Positions 8,623 to 17,392 of a stretch of 64,000 nucleotides of DNA are shown in pieces. The notes below the pieces were generated by a model, which was not told where the DNA came from, did no database searches, and saw only the letters and a list, made by a program, of their open reading frames with translations. The stretch spans positions 1-64,000 of the forward strand of contig NZ_BAEN01000049.1 of assembly GCF_000314975.1 (NCBI RefSeq), given 5' to 3'. The stretch is from Aliiglaciecola lipolytica E3. GTDB taxonomy: Bacteria > Pseudomonadota > Gammaproteobacteria > Enterobacterales > Alteromonadaceae. Made by a program: the position numbers and the translations under genes. How positions within the stretch are numbered: position 1 is the first letter of the stretch; the number at the start of each line of letters is the position of its first letter.

Positions 8623-9666
8623 ATGTTAAAAATAGCAGCTTTTCCGTCTGAAGATAAAGGTAACCCTTACATTGAAAATTTCTACTCAGCTTTATGTGAT
8701 GAAGAAATTGTAACGGTTCCTACAAAAGGTGCAGCCCAAGATTGGCTAAAAAATAACATTGAAGATTATGATGTTGCACATTTTCATTGGCTCATTGATT
8801 TTTATAATAATGAAAGCTGGAAAATATGTTTTAATCACGCTTTAAGATTCATTCGAACTTTGATCTTTTTAAAAAAGAATAAAAAGAAGATTCTATTTAC
8901 CCTCCACAATACGTTTCCTCACGAGTCCCGCAGTCGCTTTATAGATTGGTTAGTTAGATTCTTTATTTTACATTTATGCGATTGCGTAATTGTTCACTCT
9001 AAGAGCGCAAAAAGACAATTAGCTTACTTATTTGGAAAGTTTTCAAATACCGTAGTTATGTATCATGGTCACTATAAAGAAAACTATTCTAATTTAGTCG
9101 ATTCTACTGCAGCCCGCACCAAATTGAATATAAAGCCGAACGAAAAAGTCATTTTATTTCTTGGTGCAATAAGACCATATAAAGGTGTGATAGAATTAGT
9201 CGAGGCGTTCCAGAAACTAAAATCGTCTAAATTAAAACTATTGATAGCTGGCAGTTTGAAGCCCTCTCTGTTTGGCAGTAATTTAGAGGGTAAAATAGGC
9301 AAAGATAATAGAATTTTGTTTCACAACAAGTTTATTGAAGATGAAGATTTGCAAACCTTCTTCAATGCGAGTGACTTAGTTGTACTTCCTTTTAGAAATT
9401 CGCTAACTTCTGGCAGCTTGCTGTTATCTTATACTTTCAATAAGCCAGTTCTTGTTCCAAACATATCCTCTTTAAAAGAATATGAGATTCTTGACCTTAC
9501 CTATACAATAGACTCTGATTTGGAGCTGTCAATATCAAAAACTCTTGAATCATTAACTACTCCAGATAAATCAATAGTCGATCTAGAAATGAGTAAATAT
9601 AATTGGGATTCAGTTATCTTACCTGTAAAACGCAAGCTAAAACATCTTGGTTGGCACCAACAATAA
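8623..9666 (+). CDS. GT-B fold glycosyltransferase
   Basis: The 347-residue protein has two Rossmann-like halves. The first has FTLHNTFPHES (about residue 90), the second FLGAIRPYKGVIELVEAF (about 183-200) and VVLPFRNSLTSGSLLLSYTFNKPVLVP, which is the donor-binding layout of GT1/GT4 enzymes. The classical E-x7-E motif is not obvious; the serine-rich SGSLLLSY stretch replaces it, as seen in some mannosyl- and glucuronosyltransferase-like families. No membrane helix is seen, so it acts in the cytoplasm. It starts 24 bases after the pyruvyl-transferase-like gene and is followed after 35 bases by another glycosyltransferase, so the four genes from 6293 form one operon. Confidence 0.8.
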   Translation: MLKIAAFPSEDKGNPYIENFYSALCDEEIVTVPTKGAAQDWLKNNIEDYDVAHFHWLIDFYNNESWKICFNHALRFIRTLIFLKKNKKKILFTLHNTFPHESRSRFIDWLVRFFILHLCDCVIVHSKSAKRQLAYLFGKFSNTVVMYHGHYKENYSNLVDSTAARTKLNIKPNEKVILFLGAIRPYKGVIELVEAFQKLKSSKLKLLIAGSLKPSLFGSNLEGKIGKDNRILFHNKFIEDEDLQTFFNASDLVVLPFRNSLTSGSLLLSYTFNKPVLVPNISSLKEYEILDLTYTIDSDLELSISKTLESLTTPDKSIVDLEMSKYNWDSVILPVKRKLKHLGWHQQ

Positions 9667-9701
9667 TTCTAAAGTGAAAGACTATTAGGTATTTTTTTAC
9701 A

Positions 9702-10772
9702 ATGAATCGTTCAATCTTATTCGTCACTAGTCATAGTTATTTACCTCAAAAAGTTGGTGGGGCAGAAGCTTCTACACATCAGCTATGTTTAGAAACTATA
9801 AAGCGAAACTGTAAGGTAGCTGTGCTCTCGTCCTTGGGGGCTGGAGACTTCATTTCTTTCAAAACGCGTGTGAAGATGAAAGTATTAAAGTCAGAAATTG
9901 TATCGGACAATATTATGAAGTATCCAGTTTTCCGAGTTTGGAATTTGGAAGAAAAATTACCGAAAATTATTAATCAACTAAAGCCTGACTGGGTTATTTT
10001 GCAGGCTGGAGAGTGTATTAAACTAGCAAAAATTGCACTGGAAACTACTGGAAATCATAATGTTTCTATATATGTAAGAGATGTAAACTTCTCAAAGCAT
10101 GGTGGTGAGTATTTTGCCGCGGATAAACTAACTTATATATCAAACTCTAATTTTACTTCGCAAAAACTTTTAGAAAAATTTGGACTTCCGTCTACCGCAA
10201 TCCCGCCTATGGTCGATTATTCAAAATACAAAGTTCCACTTACAGGTAAACAAATCGTATTTATATGCCCCTTTCCAGAAAAGGGCGTGGAGTTAGCAAC
10301 AGAAATCGCAATTAACAATCCTCACTTACCATTTTTGTTCGTTGAATCATGGACATATACTAAAGAAGTGAAATCTTATTTAGCACAATTCGTAGAGCCA
10401 TTGGTAAACGTTGAGCTGAAATCTAAACAGTTGGATATGAAGGCTATTTATTCAAAAGCCAAAGTTGTTATTATCCCTAGCCTGTGTGAAGAAGCTTGGG
10501 GAAGAGTTGCAAGCGAAGCTCAAGTTAGTGGTATTCCAGTTGTTGCCAGAGCAATCGGGGGGTTAATTGAATCGGTTGGCGATGGGGGAGTTTTAATGCC
10601 ACCAGATGCCTCTGTGTCTGAATGGAGTGAAATTCTTAATAAGTTATTTAATGACAAATCATTTTATGAAAGTATTAGCCGCCGAGCAAAAGATTATTCT
10701 AAACGGAAAGATATTGCGGTAGATCAACTTACCGATTTGTTTCTCAATACAATTGAAAAAAATAAAAATTAA
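9702..10772 (+). CDS. GT4-like glycosyltransferase
   Basis: This 356-residue protein has the N-terminal GT4 glycine loop (PQKVGGAEASTHQL, residues 14-27) and the C-terminal E-x7-E motif in EEAWGRVASEA, followed by GIPVVARAIGG. GT4 enzymes are retaining glycosyltransferases that use nucleotide sugars. The FICPFPEKGVELA segment near residue 186 begins the second Rossmann domain. It is the last gene of the plus-strand unit that begins with the second flippase; its stop codon overlaps by four bases the 3' end of a convergent glycosyltransferase gene. Its sugar specificity is unknown. Confidence 0.85.
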   Translation: MNRSILFVTSHSYLPQKVGGAEASTHQLCLETIKRNCKVAVLSSLGAGDFISFKTRVKMKVLKSEIVSDNIMKYPVFRVWNLEEKLPKIINQLKPDWVILQAGECIKLAKIALETTGNHNVSIYVRDVNFSKHGGEYFAADKLTYISNSNFTSQKLLEKFGLPSTAIPPMVDYSKYKVPLTGKQIVFICPFPEKGVELATEIAINNPHLPFLFVESWTYTKEVKSYLAQFVEPLVNVELKSKQLDMKAIYSKAKVVIIPSLCEEAWGRVASEAQVSGIPVVARAIGGLIESVGDGGVLMPPDASVSEWSEILNKLFNDKSFYESISRRAKDYSKRKDIAVDQLTDLFLNTIEKNKN

Positions 10773-11827
10773 ACTCTAGAATAAACTTTCATTAATTTAG
10801 CAGCCGTAGCTGCCAATGAAAAATGGCTTTCTGCTCTAACTCTATTTGCAGTTTGCATTTTTTGTATTTTGCGTTCGTTATTAAATAACTCTATGATTTG
10901 TTTAGATATTTTCTCAGAGCTGCTTGAAGGTTCAAATAAAATAGCGCCTTCTGTAGTTAAGTAATCACTTATCCCACCTACATCAGAGCAAACGATTGCT
11001 TTGCCACACGCCATCATTTCTAAAACTGCATTGTTTGCGGTACAGTCAATAAGTGGCATAAAACCTAAAGTGGCCTTTTGATAAACACTTCTAAGTTGCT
11101 CATCTGAAATTCCTGAAAGCAAATTGACGTTTCTAAAACTATCAAAACGATACCATTCGTTTTTTGGTATTAGAAAATCAAATTCGACATAATCACTACC
11201 CATTTTTTGAGTAAGAGTAGCAACCACTTCTTCGAGTAAATCTAAATCTCTCAATATTCCACCAAGGCTTACGATTCTTAGTTTTGATGATTGAGAAACG
11301 AGATCTTCTGGTTTAAAAAAGTCTGTATCAACATGGTGGTGGACAACATGTATATTCTCTTTCGGAAGATAATTTTCGAACCAGCCTCTCTGACTTTCAG
11401 ACATTAGAATCACTGCATTTAAACGAGACAAAATTGCGCGATTTACTCTTTCATTTAATCTAACAGGTGGATAATGATAAGACGCAACTATCTTTTTGTG
11501 TTTATTTTGCCAAAGTGGAGTATAAAAATAGGTATCTTCACCATATATAAAATGACATATTCCGGGTTTAGATGATGCAACGGTCGATAAGGCTCTTAAC
11601 TCGGGCATTAGACCTTCATCACCAACAGCTTGAGGACGTAGTGAATGGAGTCGCCATCTTAAACTAGTCGGAATGTGACTTGCAATTAATGATCTTAATC
11701 CACCTTTTGCATGCGGAATTTTCATATATTCGAATACAGTGTTGTAGCCAGAATGATTCGCATGATGCTTGATACGCCTATGGACTACAGATACGTTTAA
11801 GTTACTTAAATCATACGTTTCCGTCAT
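10769..11827 (-). CDS. GT4-like glycosyltransferase
   Basis: The 352-residue protein has a GT-B layout. Its N-terminal half contains a GYNTVFEYMKIPHAKGG stretch, and the C-terminal donor domain has VSLGGILRDLDLL and LEMMACGKAIVCSDVGG, which is typical of GT4. The E-x7-E position is partly degenerate (CTANNAVLEMM), leaving only the second glutamate clearly in place. It is encoded 6 bases after the GT30-like gene on the same strand and so belongs to that unit. Its end overlaps the previous plus-strand gene by 4 bases, which suggests tight packing or joining of two transcription units. Confidence 0.8.
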   Translation of the reverse strand: MTETYDLSNLNVSVVHRRIKHHANHSGYNTVFEYMKIPHAKGGLRSLIASHIPTSLRWRLHSLRPQAVGDEGLMPELRALSTVASSKPGICHFIYGEDTYFYTPLWQNKHKKIVASYHYPPVRLNERVNRAILSRLNAVILMSESQRGWFENYLPKENIHVVHHHVDTDFFKPEDLVSQSSKLRIVSLGGILRDLDLLEEVVATLTQKMGSDYVEFDFLIPKNEWYRFDSFRNVNLLSGISDEQLRSVYQKATLGFMPLIDCTANNAVLEMMACGKAIVCSDVGGISDYLTTEGAILFEPSSSSEKISKQIIELFNNERKIQKMQTANRVRAESHFSLAATAAKLMKVYSRV

Positions 11828-11833
11828 AGATTG

Positions 11834-13162
11834 TTATACCTTACTGATTATCTTTAGTTGCCGCAGTATGTGGTTGTTTTTGTCGAGAGTTGTCGCTAAT
11901 TTTTGAAGTGTCGTTTTCGTATTATCAGCAAATGACTTCTGGTCTAGTTGACTTACTTTTATCAGTTCTGGTCCGAGTAAATTCTGATCATCTATCTCGA
12001 ACAATAGACCTTGTTGCTTTGTAATTTGATACACAGGGAAACTAGGATAGGTTGCTTCCCATCCACTAATTACAACAACTGGCTTTCCAAAAGCTAATGG
12101 TTCTAATACATTATGGTTTTTTCCAATATATGAAAAATCTGAAACTGCATATAACCCTCTTAATTCCCCAAAAGTATCTAGCACTAATACATCAAGGTTA
12201 GGCGAAATTTGGGTTTCTAGTTGAGAGCGAAACTCGTATTTAAATTCGTATTGGGTTAACAACTGTGCTATTTCATCTAATTGTTGCTGTTTTTCCGGAT
12301 GGCGAGGAGCCATAATCATTATCGCGTCACTTTTATGTTCTTTAAATTTCTTAAAAGCATCGATTAATACTTTATATTCCGATTTGTCAGACAGAGAGCC
12401 TGCAACAAAGATGGACTGCTTATAACTCTTCAGTTGGTTATACAAATCACGTGCTTGAAGGCTTTTAAATTGAATTGTAAGATCACTAACAGCATCAAAT
12501 TTTAAATTGCCAGTCACGTGTAAATTTGACTCTAAAGCACCTGCTTTGGATAACTTATCCTTAACTGACTCTGTCTGCACCATTAGCGCGTCAAATAATT
12601 TAACGTACTCTTTAGAAAACAACTTTCGCTCTATAGAGTCTTGTTTACAAGATGGTGCGTATTCATATAACCATGAGTTGACTGTCACTAAAGTAATCTT
12701 TTGTTTTTTGAGATATCGTAAAAATGCATAGGCTAATCGACAAGGAGCGTCGTTTGGTAAACACGGAATTTCACATAAAATGAAGTGGTGTGTAGGAAAT
12801 AATTCGTAAATCGCTTTGGCTTCGTCTTTCCAACCGGTAAGTTGTACGATCACTGCATCTGGAAATTGCAGTTTGTAAGCATCTGCATAACAATCTCGAT
12901 CAGTAATTAAAACCAAGGAATAGTCAGCAGCTAATGTTTCAATGATCGGTTTACATCCGTTTAATTCACCGATGGTTGAACAGAATACCCATATATAAGG
13001 TTTTCTTTTTAGCGTAGGGTTTTCGATTGTATTGGTATAGATAAGCGGTTTGTTTTTTTCACCTATAACGCCCAAAATTAGCGAGTAAAACCACCATTTG
13101 AATAATTCCATAACTTTTAGCAGATTTCTTTTTTTTAATAGTGTAAAGAGTTTAACGAACAA
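11834..13162 (-). CDS. Kdo-transferase-like (GT30/WaaA-like) glycosyltransferase
   Basis: This 442-residue protein resembles 3-deoxy-D-manno-octulosonic acid transferases: a Gly-Glu pair at 65-66 in the position of the WaaA catalytic glutamate, TGNLKFD at 217-223, APRHPE at 285-290, DTFGEL at 329-334 and HNVLEPLAFGKP at 350-361. Conserved WaaA segments are altered: the usual E-LWPN region reads CEIPCLPN (130-137), and the usual N-RLS region reads NSWLYE (162-167). The N terminus has one hydrophobic segment, WWFYSLILGVIG (23-34). It may transfer Kdo or another ulosonic acid to the surface polymer rather than act on lipid A; this is inference. No Kdo synthesis genes are nearby. It forms a unit with the GT4-like gene downstream. 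Confidence 0.75.
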   Translation of the reverse strand: MFVKLFTLLKKRNLLKVMELFKWWFYSLILGVIGEKNKPLIYTNTIENPTLKRKPYIWVFCSTIGELNGCKPIIETLAADYSLVLITDRDCYADAYKLQFPDAVIVQLTGWKDEAKAIYELFPTHHFILCEIPCLPNDAPCRLAYAFLRYLKKQKITLVTVNSWLYEYAPSCKQDSIERKLFSKEYVKLFDALMVQTESVKDKLSKAGALESNLHVTGNLKFDAVSDLTIQFKSLQARDLYNQLKSYKQSIFVAGSLSDKSEYKVLIDAFKKFKEHKSDAIMIMAPRHPEKQQQLDEIAQLLTQYEFKYEFRSQLETQISPNLDVLVLDTFGELRGLYAVSDFSYIGKNHNVLEPLAFGKPVVVISGWEATYPSFPVYQITKQQGLLFEIDDQNLLGPELIKVSQLDQKSFADNTKTTLQKLATTLDKNNHILRQLKIISKV

Positions 13163-13256
13163 TTAATATAGGGAAGATCGTTTATAACCAAAGATTTAAG
13201 GATAACATTCAATTATCCTGAACGCTTTTGACTCTAATAACCTAATCGGAGAGTGC

Positions 13257-14180
13257 ATGTTCAATTTACTTTTCAAAATCCTGGGAAATAGTAAAAAACT
13301 CAGCATTTTGATTTACCATCAAGTCTTACCCGAATTCGATCCTATGCGACCGTATGAAATGTACGCAGAGGTTTTTGAGCAACAATTGAAATGGTTACAA
13401 GAAAATTTTGTTTTGTTAACGTTAAAACAAGCGGTAGAAATGCTTGAGCAAAATAGATTACCCAAAAATGCAGCAGTGATTACATTCGATGACGGTTATG
13501 AAAATAATGCTAGTGTTGCTTTGCCTATTTTGAAAAAGCATGACGTTGTTGCAACGTTTTTTATTGCCTCAGATTTTTTAAATGGGGGCACGATGTGGAA
13601 TGATATTGTTATTGAATTTGTCCGTAATTGGCCGACAGAAAAATTAATATTGGAAGAATTTCCGGAAGAATACTATCCAACTTCAAACATAAATGAAAAG
13701 TACTCTAGTGCAGAAAAAATTTTACTAAAATTAAAGTACCTACCTTTCCAAGAACGCACGCGTATCATTCAACGATTAAAACCTTTAGCTTCGCCAAAAG
13801 GGCTCATGATGAGTGATACGCAAGTGATTGAGTTACATACATCTGGTATGGAAATAGGGGGACACACATGCAGCCATCCAATACTGGCAAAATTGGATGA
13901 GTCGAACGCTAGACAACAAATATCAGAAAATAAACACTATTTGGAAAGCTTACTAAAACAGCCATTATTTAGTTTTGCTTATCCAAATGGAAAGCCTCAG
14001 CATGATTACCTTCCAAGAGATGTGAATTTAGTTAAAGAATTAGGTTATGCCTGTGCTGTATCGACCGCTAACGGCGTTTCAACGAGAAATACTGACAGGT
14101 ATCAGTTACTGCGATTTTCTCCTTGGAAACGTGATAAGTTCGGCTTTTTAACATTGTTAGCGAAGAATTACTTTTATTAA
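13257..14180 (+). CDS. NodB-type polysaccharide deacetylase
   Basis: The 307-residue protein carries the carbohydrate esterase 4 motifs: TFDDGYEN with the catalytic Asp and metal-binding Asp at 78-79, and GGHTCSH with metal-binding His203 and His207. SFAYPNGK follows as motif 3. Such enzymes remove N-acetyl groups from GlcNAc-containing polymers or lipid-linked sugars. There is no clear signal peptide (the N terminus MFNLLFKILGNSKK is short and basic), so it may act in the cytoplasm or be membrane-associated. The start at ATG 13257 has a CGGAGAG box about 7 bases upstream. It is transcribed divergently from the GT30-like gene. Confidence 0.88.
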   Translation: MFNLLFKILGNSKKLSILIYHQVLPEFDPMRPYEMYAEVFEQQLKWLQENFVLLTLKQAVEMLEQNRLPKNAAVITFDDGYENNASVALPILKKHDVVATFFIASDFLNGGTMWNDIVIEFVRNWPTEKLILEEFPEEYYPTSNINEKYSSAEKILLKLKYLPFQERTRIIQRLKPLASPKGLMMSDTQVIELHTSGMEIGGHTCSHPILAKLDESNARQQISENKHYLESLLKQPLFSFAYPNGKPQHDYLPRDVNLVKELGYACAVSTANGVSTRNTDRYQLLRFSPWKRDKFGFLTLLAKNYFY

Positions 14181-14224
14181 TTTAATAAAGTAATAATGGC
14201 TACATTGTTAATTTTTACTAAATA

Positions 14225-14911
14225 TTAGTTTTCCCATCGATTTGCAGCAATTAACATATTTTTTAAGCCAGGAAGTGGGTATCCCATTGAATATGCTTTT
14301 TTTGCATGTTCAAGAGCTTTCGTTTCATGCCCTGTCTGCATCAAAAATAAACCAAAATTATAATGGGCTTCGGCATTGTTTGAGTTATATTGGACCGCTG
14401 CTTGATAGTGTCTGCCTGCAACTTCATAATTTTTATATTGGTGGTAAAAAATAGCAATGACTAAATGCACTAATCCGTCATCCGGTGCTCGATTAAGAGC
14501 ACGCTGAAAATAACATTCTTTTTTAGGCCAGAATCTGTCTTTACGTAATGAATGTTGGGGTGAATAATCGGGTCTCATTTGATTTTTTGCAGCAACTAGT
14601 AGTGCTTTTGGGTGGTTCGGGAACTTGTTTAATACATAATCTAAGTCTCCTTCTAGAGAGCTTGCGTTTCCGTATTCTCCTCGTTGAACACCTTTAGTGA
14701 AATGAGCGCCTTCAACTTTTTTTCGCAGTTCATTAGTTTTGTAATCCGTTCTGCGATAATCAGTTCCTTTTGGGGTGTGGCCACAATTGAATACACTATC
14801 AGTAAAATCGGGTGGTATTTTTGTTTCAACTGCTATTGAATCTGAGGTAGAAAACCAAAGAATTAATAGTAAGCAATAGTGTAAATGCTTGAATTTGCGT
14901 ATAAACAACAT
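14225..14911 (-). CDS. Secreted TPR-repeat protein
   Basis: I place the start at ATG 14911, not at the upstream 14956 codon, because AGAGGATATT lies directly before it and a signal peptide begins there (basic MLFIRKFKHLHY, then CLLLILWFSTSDSIA). The mature part (about 200 residues) contains at least two to three tetratricopeptide-like units near the C terminus (GLVHLVIAIFYHQYKNYEVAGRHYQAA; AEAHYNFGLFLMQTGHETKALEHAKKA). TPR proteins in such loci often scaffold export or assembly complexes in the periplasm. It is the last gene of a three-gene minus-strand unit with the acyltransferase-like and DegT-like genes. Specific function is unknown. Confidence 0.78.
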   Translation of the reverse strand: MLFIRKFKHLHYCLLLILWFSTSDSIAVETKIPPDFTDSVFNCGHTPKGTDYRRTDYKTNELRKKVEGAHFTKGVQRGEYGNASSLEGDLDYVLNKFPNHPKALLVAAKNQMRPDYSPQHSLRKDRFWPKKECYFQRALNRAPDDGLVHLVIAIFYHQYKNYEVAGRHYQAAVQYNSNNAEAHYNFGLFLMQTGHETKALEHAKKAYSMGYPLPGLKNMLIAANRWEN

Positions 14912-14964
14912 AATATCCTCTACTTTATTGGTATTGCAGTGAACAATGACGCACAACTTTTAAG

Positions 14965-15984
14965 CTATTTTAGTTTTTTAGCAAGCCTAATTGCAAATTT
15001 AAACAATTTATTCGGATAAAAAGTGACGTGTTCTATTTCCCTTAGAGTCGAATCCAGTCGCTTATGCCATTCCATTGCCTTGCCGTAAAACTCAATATTG
15101 TTAATACCTTCAAGATCCCGATGCTGAGAATAATGTTTAATCATTTCAATTTTAAGCATAAGAGCTGGGGACTGCTTATTAAATTTTTCGTTATATGTCG
15201 TTTTAAGAATAATTAAGCAGTCGTCTTGCTGAATACACAAGTCTACCGCGACAATTTCTTCATTGATTAAGTAATACCAACAACAGGCTTTGTTGGAGTC
15301 CGCTAGTTCGCCTAATGCTTGTTGATAGAATTTGCCTTGTGTATTGTCCGGAGAAATAGCCGTCCCTTCATCACCTTTCCAACCACTACTTTCTAATTCC
15401 CCATATTTTATTATCGCTTGCTTAACTTCCGCTGGTGACGTTACTTTTTGCCAAGAAAGTCTATCTTCAGCTCTCGTAGCTCGGTTAATAACCTTGTTGT
15501 AGTTTTGTCGCATGTTTTTGCCAAGCGATTGAAAGAAACTATCGAAATCATCAGGAATAGGACGATTCCCTGACGTAATGTATGGCATAACATCAAAGTC
15601 TTCAGCAGGGGTGAAACTTGTATATTTAGAGTCCATTTGCAACATGTCAATCATCATGACTTTGCCCGGGAGGGCTTTACACAAAGTGCTCATTGTGTCT
15701 TTTTCGATTTGCGGTTGACGATGTAAAAATAGTCCAAGTGGACATTGAGATGGCATCGCTGTTGCCCAGCGTCCTTTGCCAAGTGGCTTAAAGAATCCTG
15801 CATATTGTAATTCTTCATTTTGATAGGCACATATAAATAATTCATCACCGTCAAAAAAGTGGGTGATTAAACCCCGAATAAATTCTGGCTCAAAAAAAGC
15901 TAGATTCATGGTTTTATGATTGAGTTCTGCCCAAGCATTTTGATGGTTAGAAAATTCAGAACAACTAAATACTGACAAATTCAT
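14965..15984 (-). CDS. CelD/FemAB-like acyltransferase (GNAT fold)
   Basis: The 339-residue protein matches the Acetyltransf_6 (CelD/BcsL, FemAB-like) architecture. It has a duplicated GNAT-like arrangement with a basic helix (MRQNYNKVINRATR, about 180-193) and the second-half core ACCWYYLINEEIVAVDLCIQ, then KTTYNEKFNKQSPALMLKIEMIKHY (about 275-300). Relatives in exopolysaccharide loci are thought to transfer acyl or aminoacyl groups to the polymer; the substrate is not known. It starts 9 bases after the end of the DegT-like gene, which supports co-expression. A role in acylating the amino sugar made by the neighbouring aminotransferase is a reasonable inference. Confidence 0.75.
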   Translation of the reverse strand: MNLSVFSCSEFSNHQNAWAELNHKTMNLAFFEPEFIRGLITHFFDGDELFICAYQNEELQYAGFFKPLGKGRWATAMPSQCPLGLFLHRQPQIEKDTMSTLCKALPGKVMMIDMLQMDSKYTSFTPAEDFDVMPYITSGNRPIPDDFDSFFQSLGKNMRQNYNKVINRATRAEDRLSWQKVTSPAEVKQAIIKYGELESSGWKGDEGTAISPDNTQGKFYQQALGELADSNKACCWYYLINEEIVAVDLCIQQDDCLIILKTTYNEKFNKQSPALMLKIEMIKHYSQHRDLEGINNIEFYGKAMEWHKRLDSTLREIEHVTFYPNKLFKFAIRLAKKLK

Positions 15985-15993
15985 AAATCTATC

Positions 15994-17142
15994 CTAGGGG
16001 TGTAGTTCATTTAAAGTATTTACAATAAAGTTTAATTGTTTAGTCGAAAGTTGCTGATGACATGGGATTTGAATGAGTCTTGAGCGATAATTTTGACTAA
16101 CTTGGCATTCACTTACTGCAACTTCTTCCCAACGCAATATTTGAATCCCCTTTTTTCGAATATCAAAGAAGAATTTTTCGTCTGTTAGTAAAAAGGGAAT
16201 CACATAAGGAATATCTTCTTCATTTAAACTTGTAAATAAAGGGGTCCCAACATCTGGGTTGTTAACATTGTTGATTATATATTCGAAATTCTTGCGTCTT
16301 TTTTTTCGAATCAATTTTAAATTACTATGACAAAATATGCTTTTAGTATTTCTATAGCTCGCTGACACTAAATCGATAGGTTGAAAATAGCGAAGTGCGA
16401 TATCTTCGTTTTCAGCAGGTTCAAAAACTTCATTTTGACCAGAGTTTGCTACTTTTTTAAAAACGGATTTAATTTTACTAATAAATTGCGGTATACCAAC
16501 TATAAAAGCACAAGCTTTCGCTTCTTCTGCCCAACCCACATGCGTTAATTGAGCTTCGTATTTTTGTTTTAGATACAAAGCGCCACCGTCAATGGTGGGA
16601 AGAATTTTATTGATACTACAAATACTCGCGCTTACATCTGGAACTTGTTTGCCGGAATCTGAAAAATGATCAACAAATCGAAATAACGAATGTGCGCAAT
16701 CTTCGATAATCTCAACCGGTCGTGTATGTAAAAACTGAATCACTTCATTATTGTTTTGGCCAAAGCCAAAATACCTAACTACTACACAATGGGTAATATC
16801 ACCTTTTGACATTGCCTGTTCTAATACGGATATATCAACAGACAGATCGGGTTTTACAGGGTAAAAACGGATTTCATAATCCAACCATATGAAAGGCTCA
16901 ACTAGAGCAGGGCAGTGATAAGCAGGAATTAAAATGATATTTTTCGCGTTTTTCTTTTTTAGAGCACTGCCAGCAATACCGATTGCACCGCGTCCATTGC
17001 GTGTAAATGTGGTTTGTCTTACATCCCCCTTAGTATGTTGAGCTAAGTCTAAATCTCTGAGTCTAAATTTAGGTGTAGCTGCAACGCTCGGCGCAGGAAA
17101 TTGACTTGCATCTGCAAGGGGATTTAAAAATTTAACTACCAT
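15994..17142 (-). CDS. DegT/DnrJ/EryC1-family aminotransferase-like protein
   Basis: This 382-residue protein has the fold-type I PLP signature of sugar aminotransferases. EIIEDCAHSLF carries the PLP-ring-binding Asp148 (part of EDCAHS), and SINKILPTIDGGAL carries the candidate Schiff-base Lys179. Typical family members act on nucleotide-linked keto-sugars to make amino sugars. The N-terminal TRNGRGAIGIA (47-57) fits the phosphate-binding region. It heads the minus-strand unit that also includes the acyltransferase and the TPR protein, transcribed from the 250-base divergent region. The usual length is 360-400 residues. The keto-sugar substrate is not identified. Confidence 0.82.
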   Translation of the reverse strand: MVVKFLNPLADASQFPAPSVAATPKFRLRDLDLAQHTKGDVRQTTFTRNGRGAIGIAGSALKKKNAKNIILIPAYHCPALVEPFIWLDYEIRFYPVKPDLSVDISVLEQAMSKGDITHCVVVRYFGFGQNNNEVIQFLHTRPVEIIEDCAHSLFRFVDHFSDSGKQVPDVSASICSINKILPTIDGGALYLKQKYEAQLTHVGWAEEAKACAFIVGIPQFISKIKSVFKKVANSGQNEVFEPAENEDIALRYFQPIDLVSASYRNTKSIFCHSNLKLIRKKRRKNFEYIINNVNNPDVGTPLFTSLNEEDIPYVIPFLLTDEKFFFDIRKKGIQILRWEEVAVSECQVSQNYRSRLIQIPCHQQLSTKQLNFIVNTLNELHP

Positions 17143-17221
17143 GTGATTCCGCTAGTCTTTGCTTGGTGAGGCTTTTCTTCATGAAAAACTCAGAATTCCT
17201 AGGCGTATGCTAAGGTATGTT

Positions 17222-17235
17222 TAGCAAAATTGCTA
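17222..17235. promoter_or_regulatory. Short palindrome in divergent promoter region, possible operator
   Basis: TAGCAAAATTGCTA is a perfect 6+2+6 palindrome between the divergent DegT-like and hydrolase genes. It could be a binding site for a dimeric repressor, but no regulator is encoded nearby and it may be chance in AT-rich DNA. Confidence 0.25.
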
Positions 17236-17340
17236 TCTTGAAACCCCAGTTTACTGCAAAGTTATTTTTATTGGCTTACGGTCAATTGAAAATAAACTAG
17301 AGAGCATAGTAATTTAGTATCATTGATGCCTTTTGATGTT

Positions 17341-17369
17341 TTGTAAGTTATTATCAACTTCCTTATAAA
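17341..17369 (+). promoter_or_regulatory. Sigma-70-type promoter for the hydrolase genes
   Basis: TTGTAA (17341-17346), a 17-base spacer and TATAAA (17364-17369) form a near-consensus promoter. Transcription would start near 17376, beyond the first ATG at 17372, which supports GTG 17393 as the real start of the next gene. Confidence 0.6.
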
Positions 17370-17392
17370 ACATGTACCTACAGGAAGCAATT

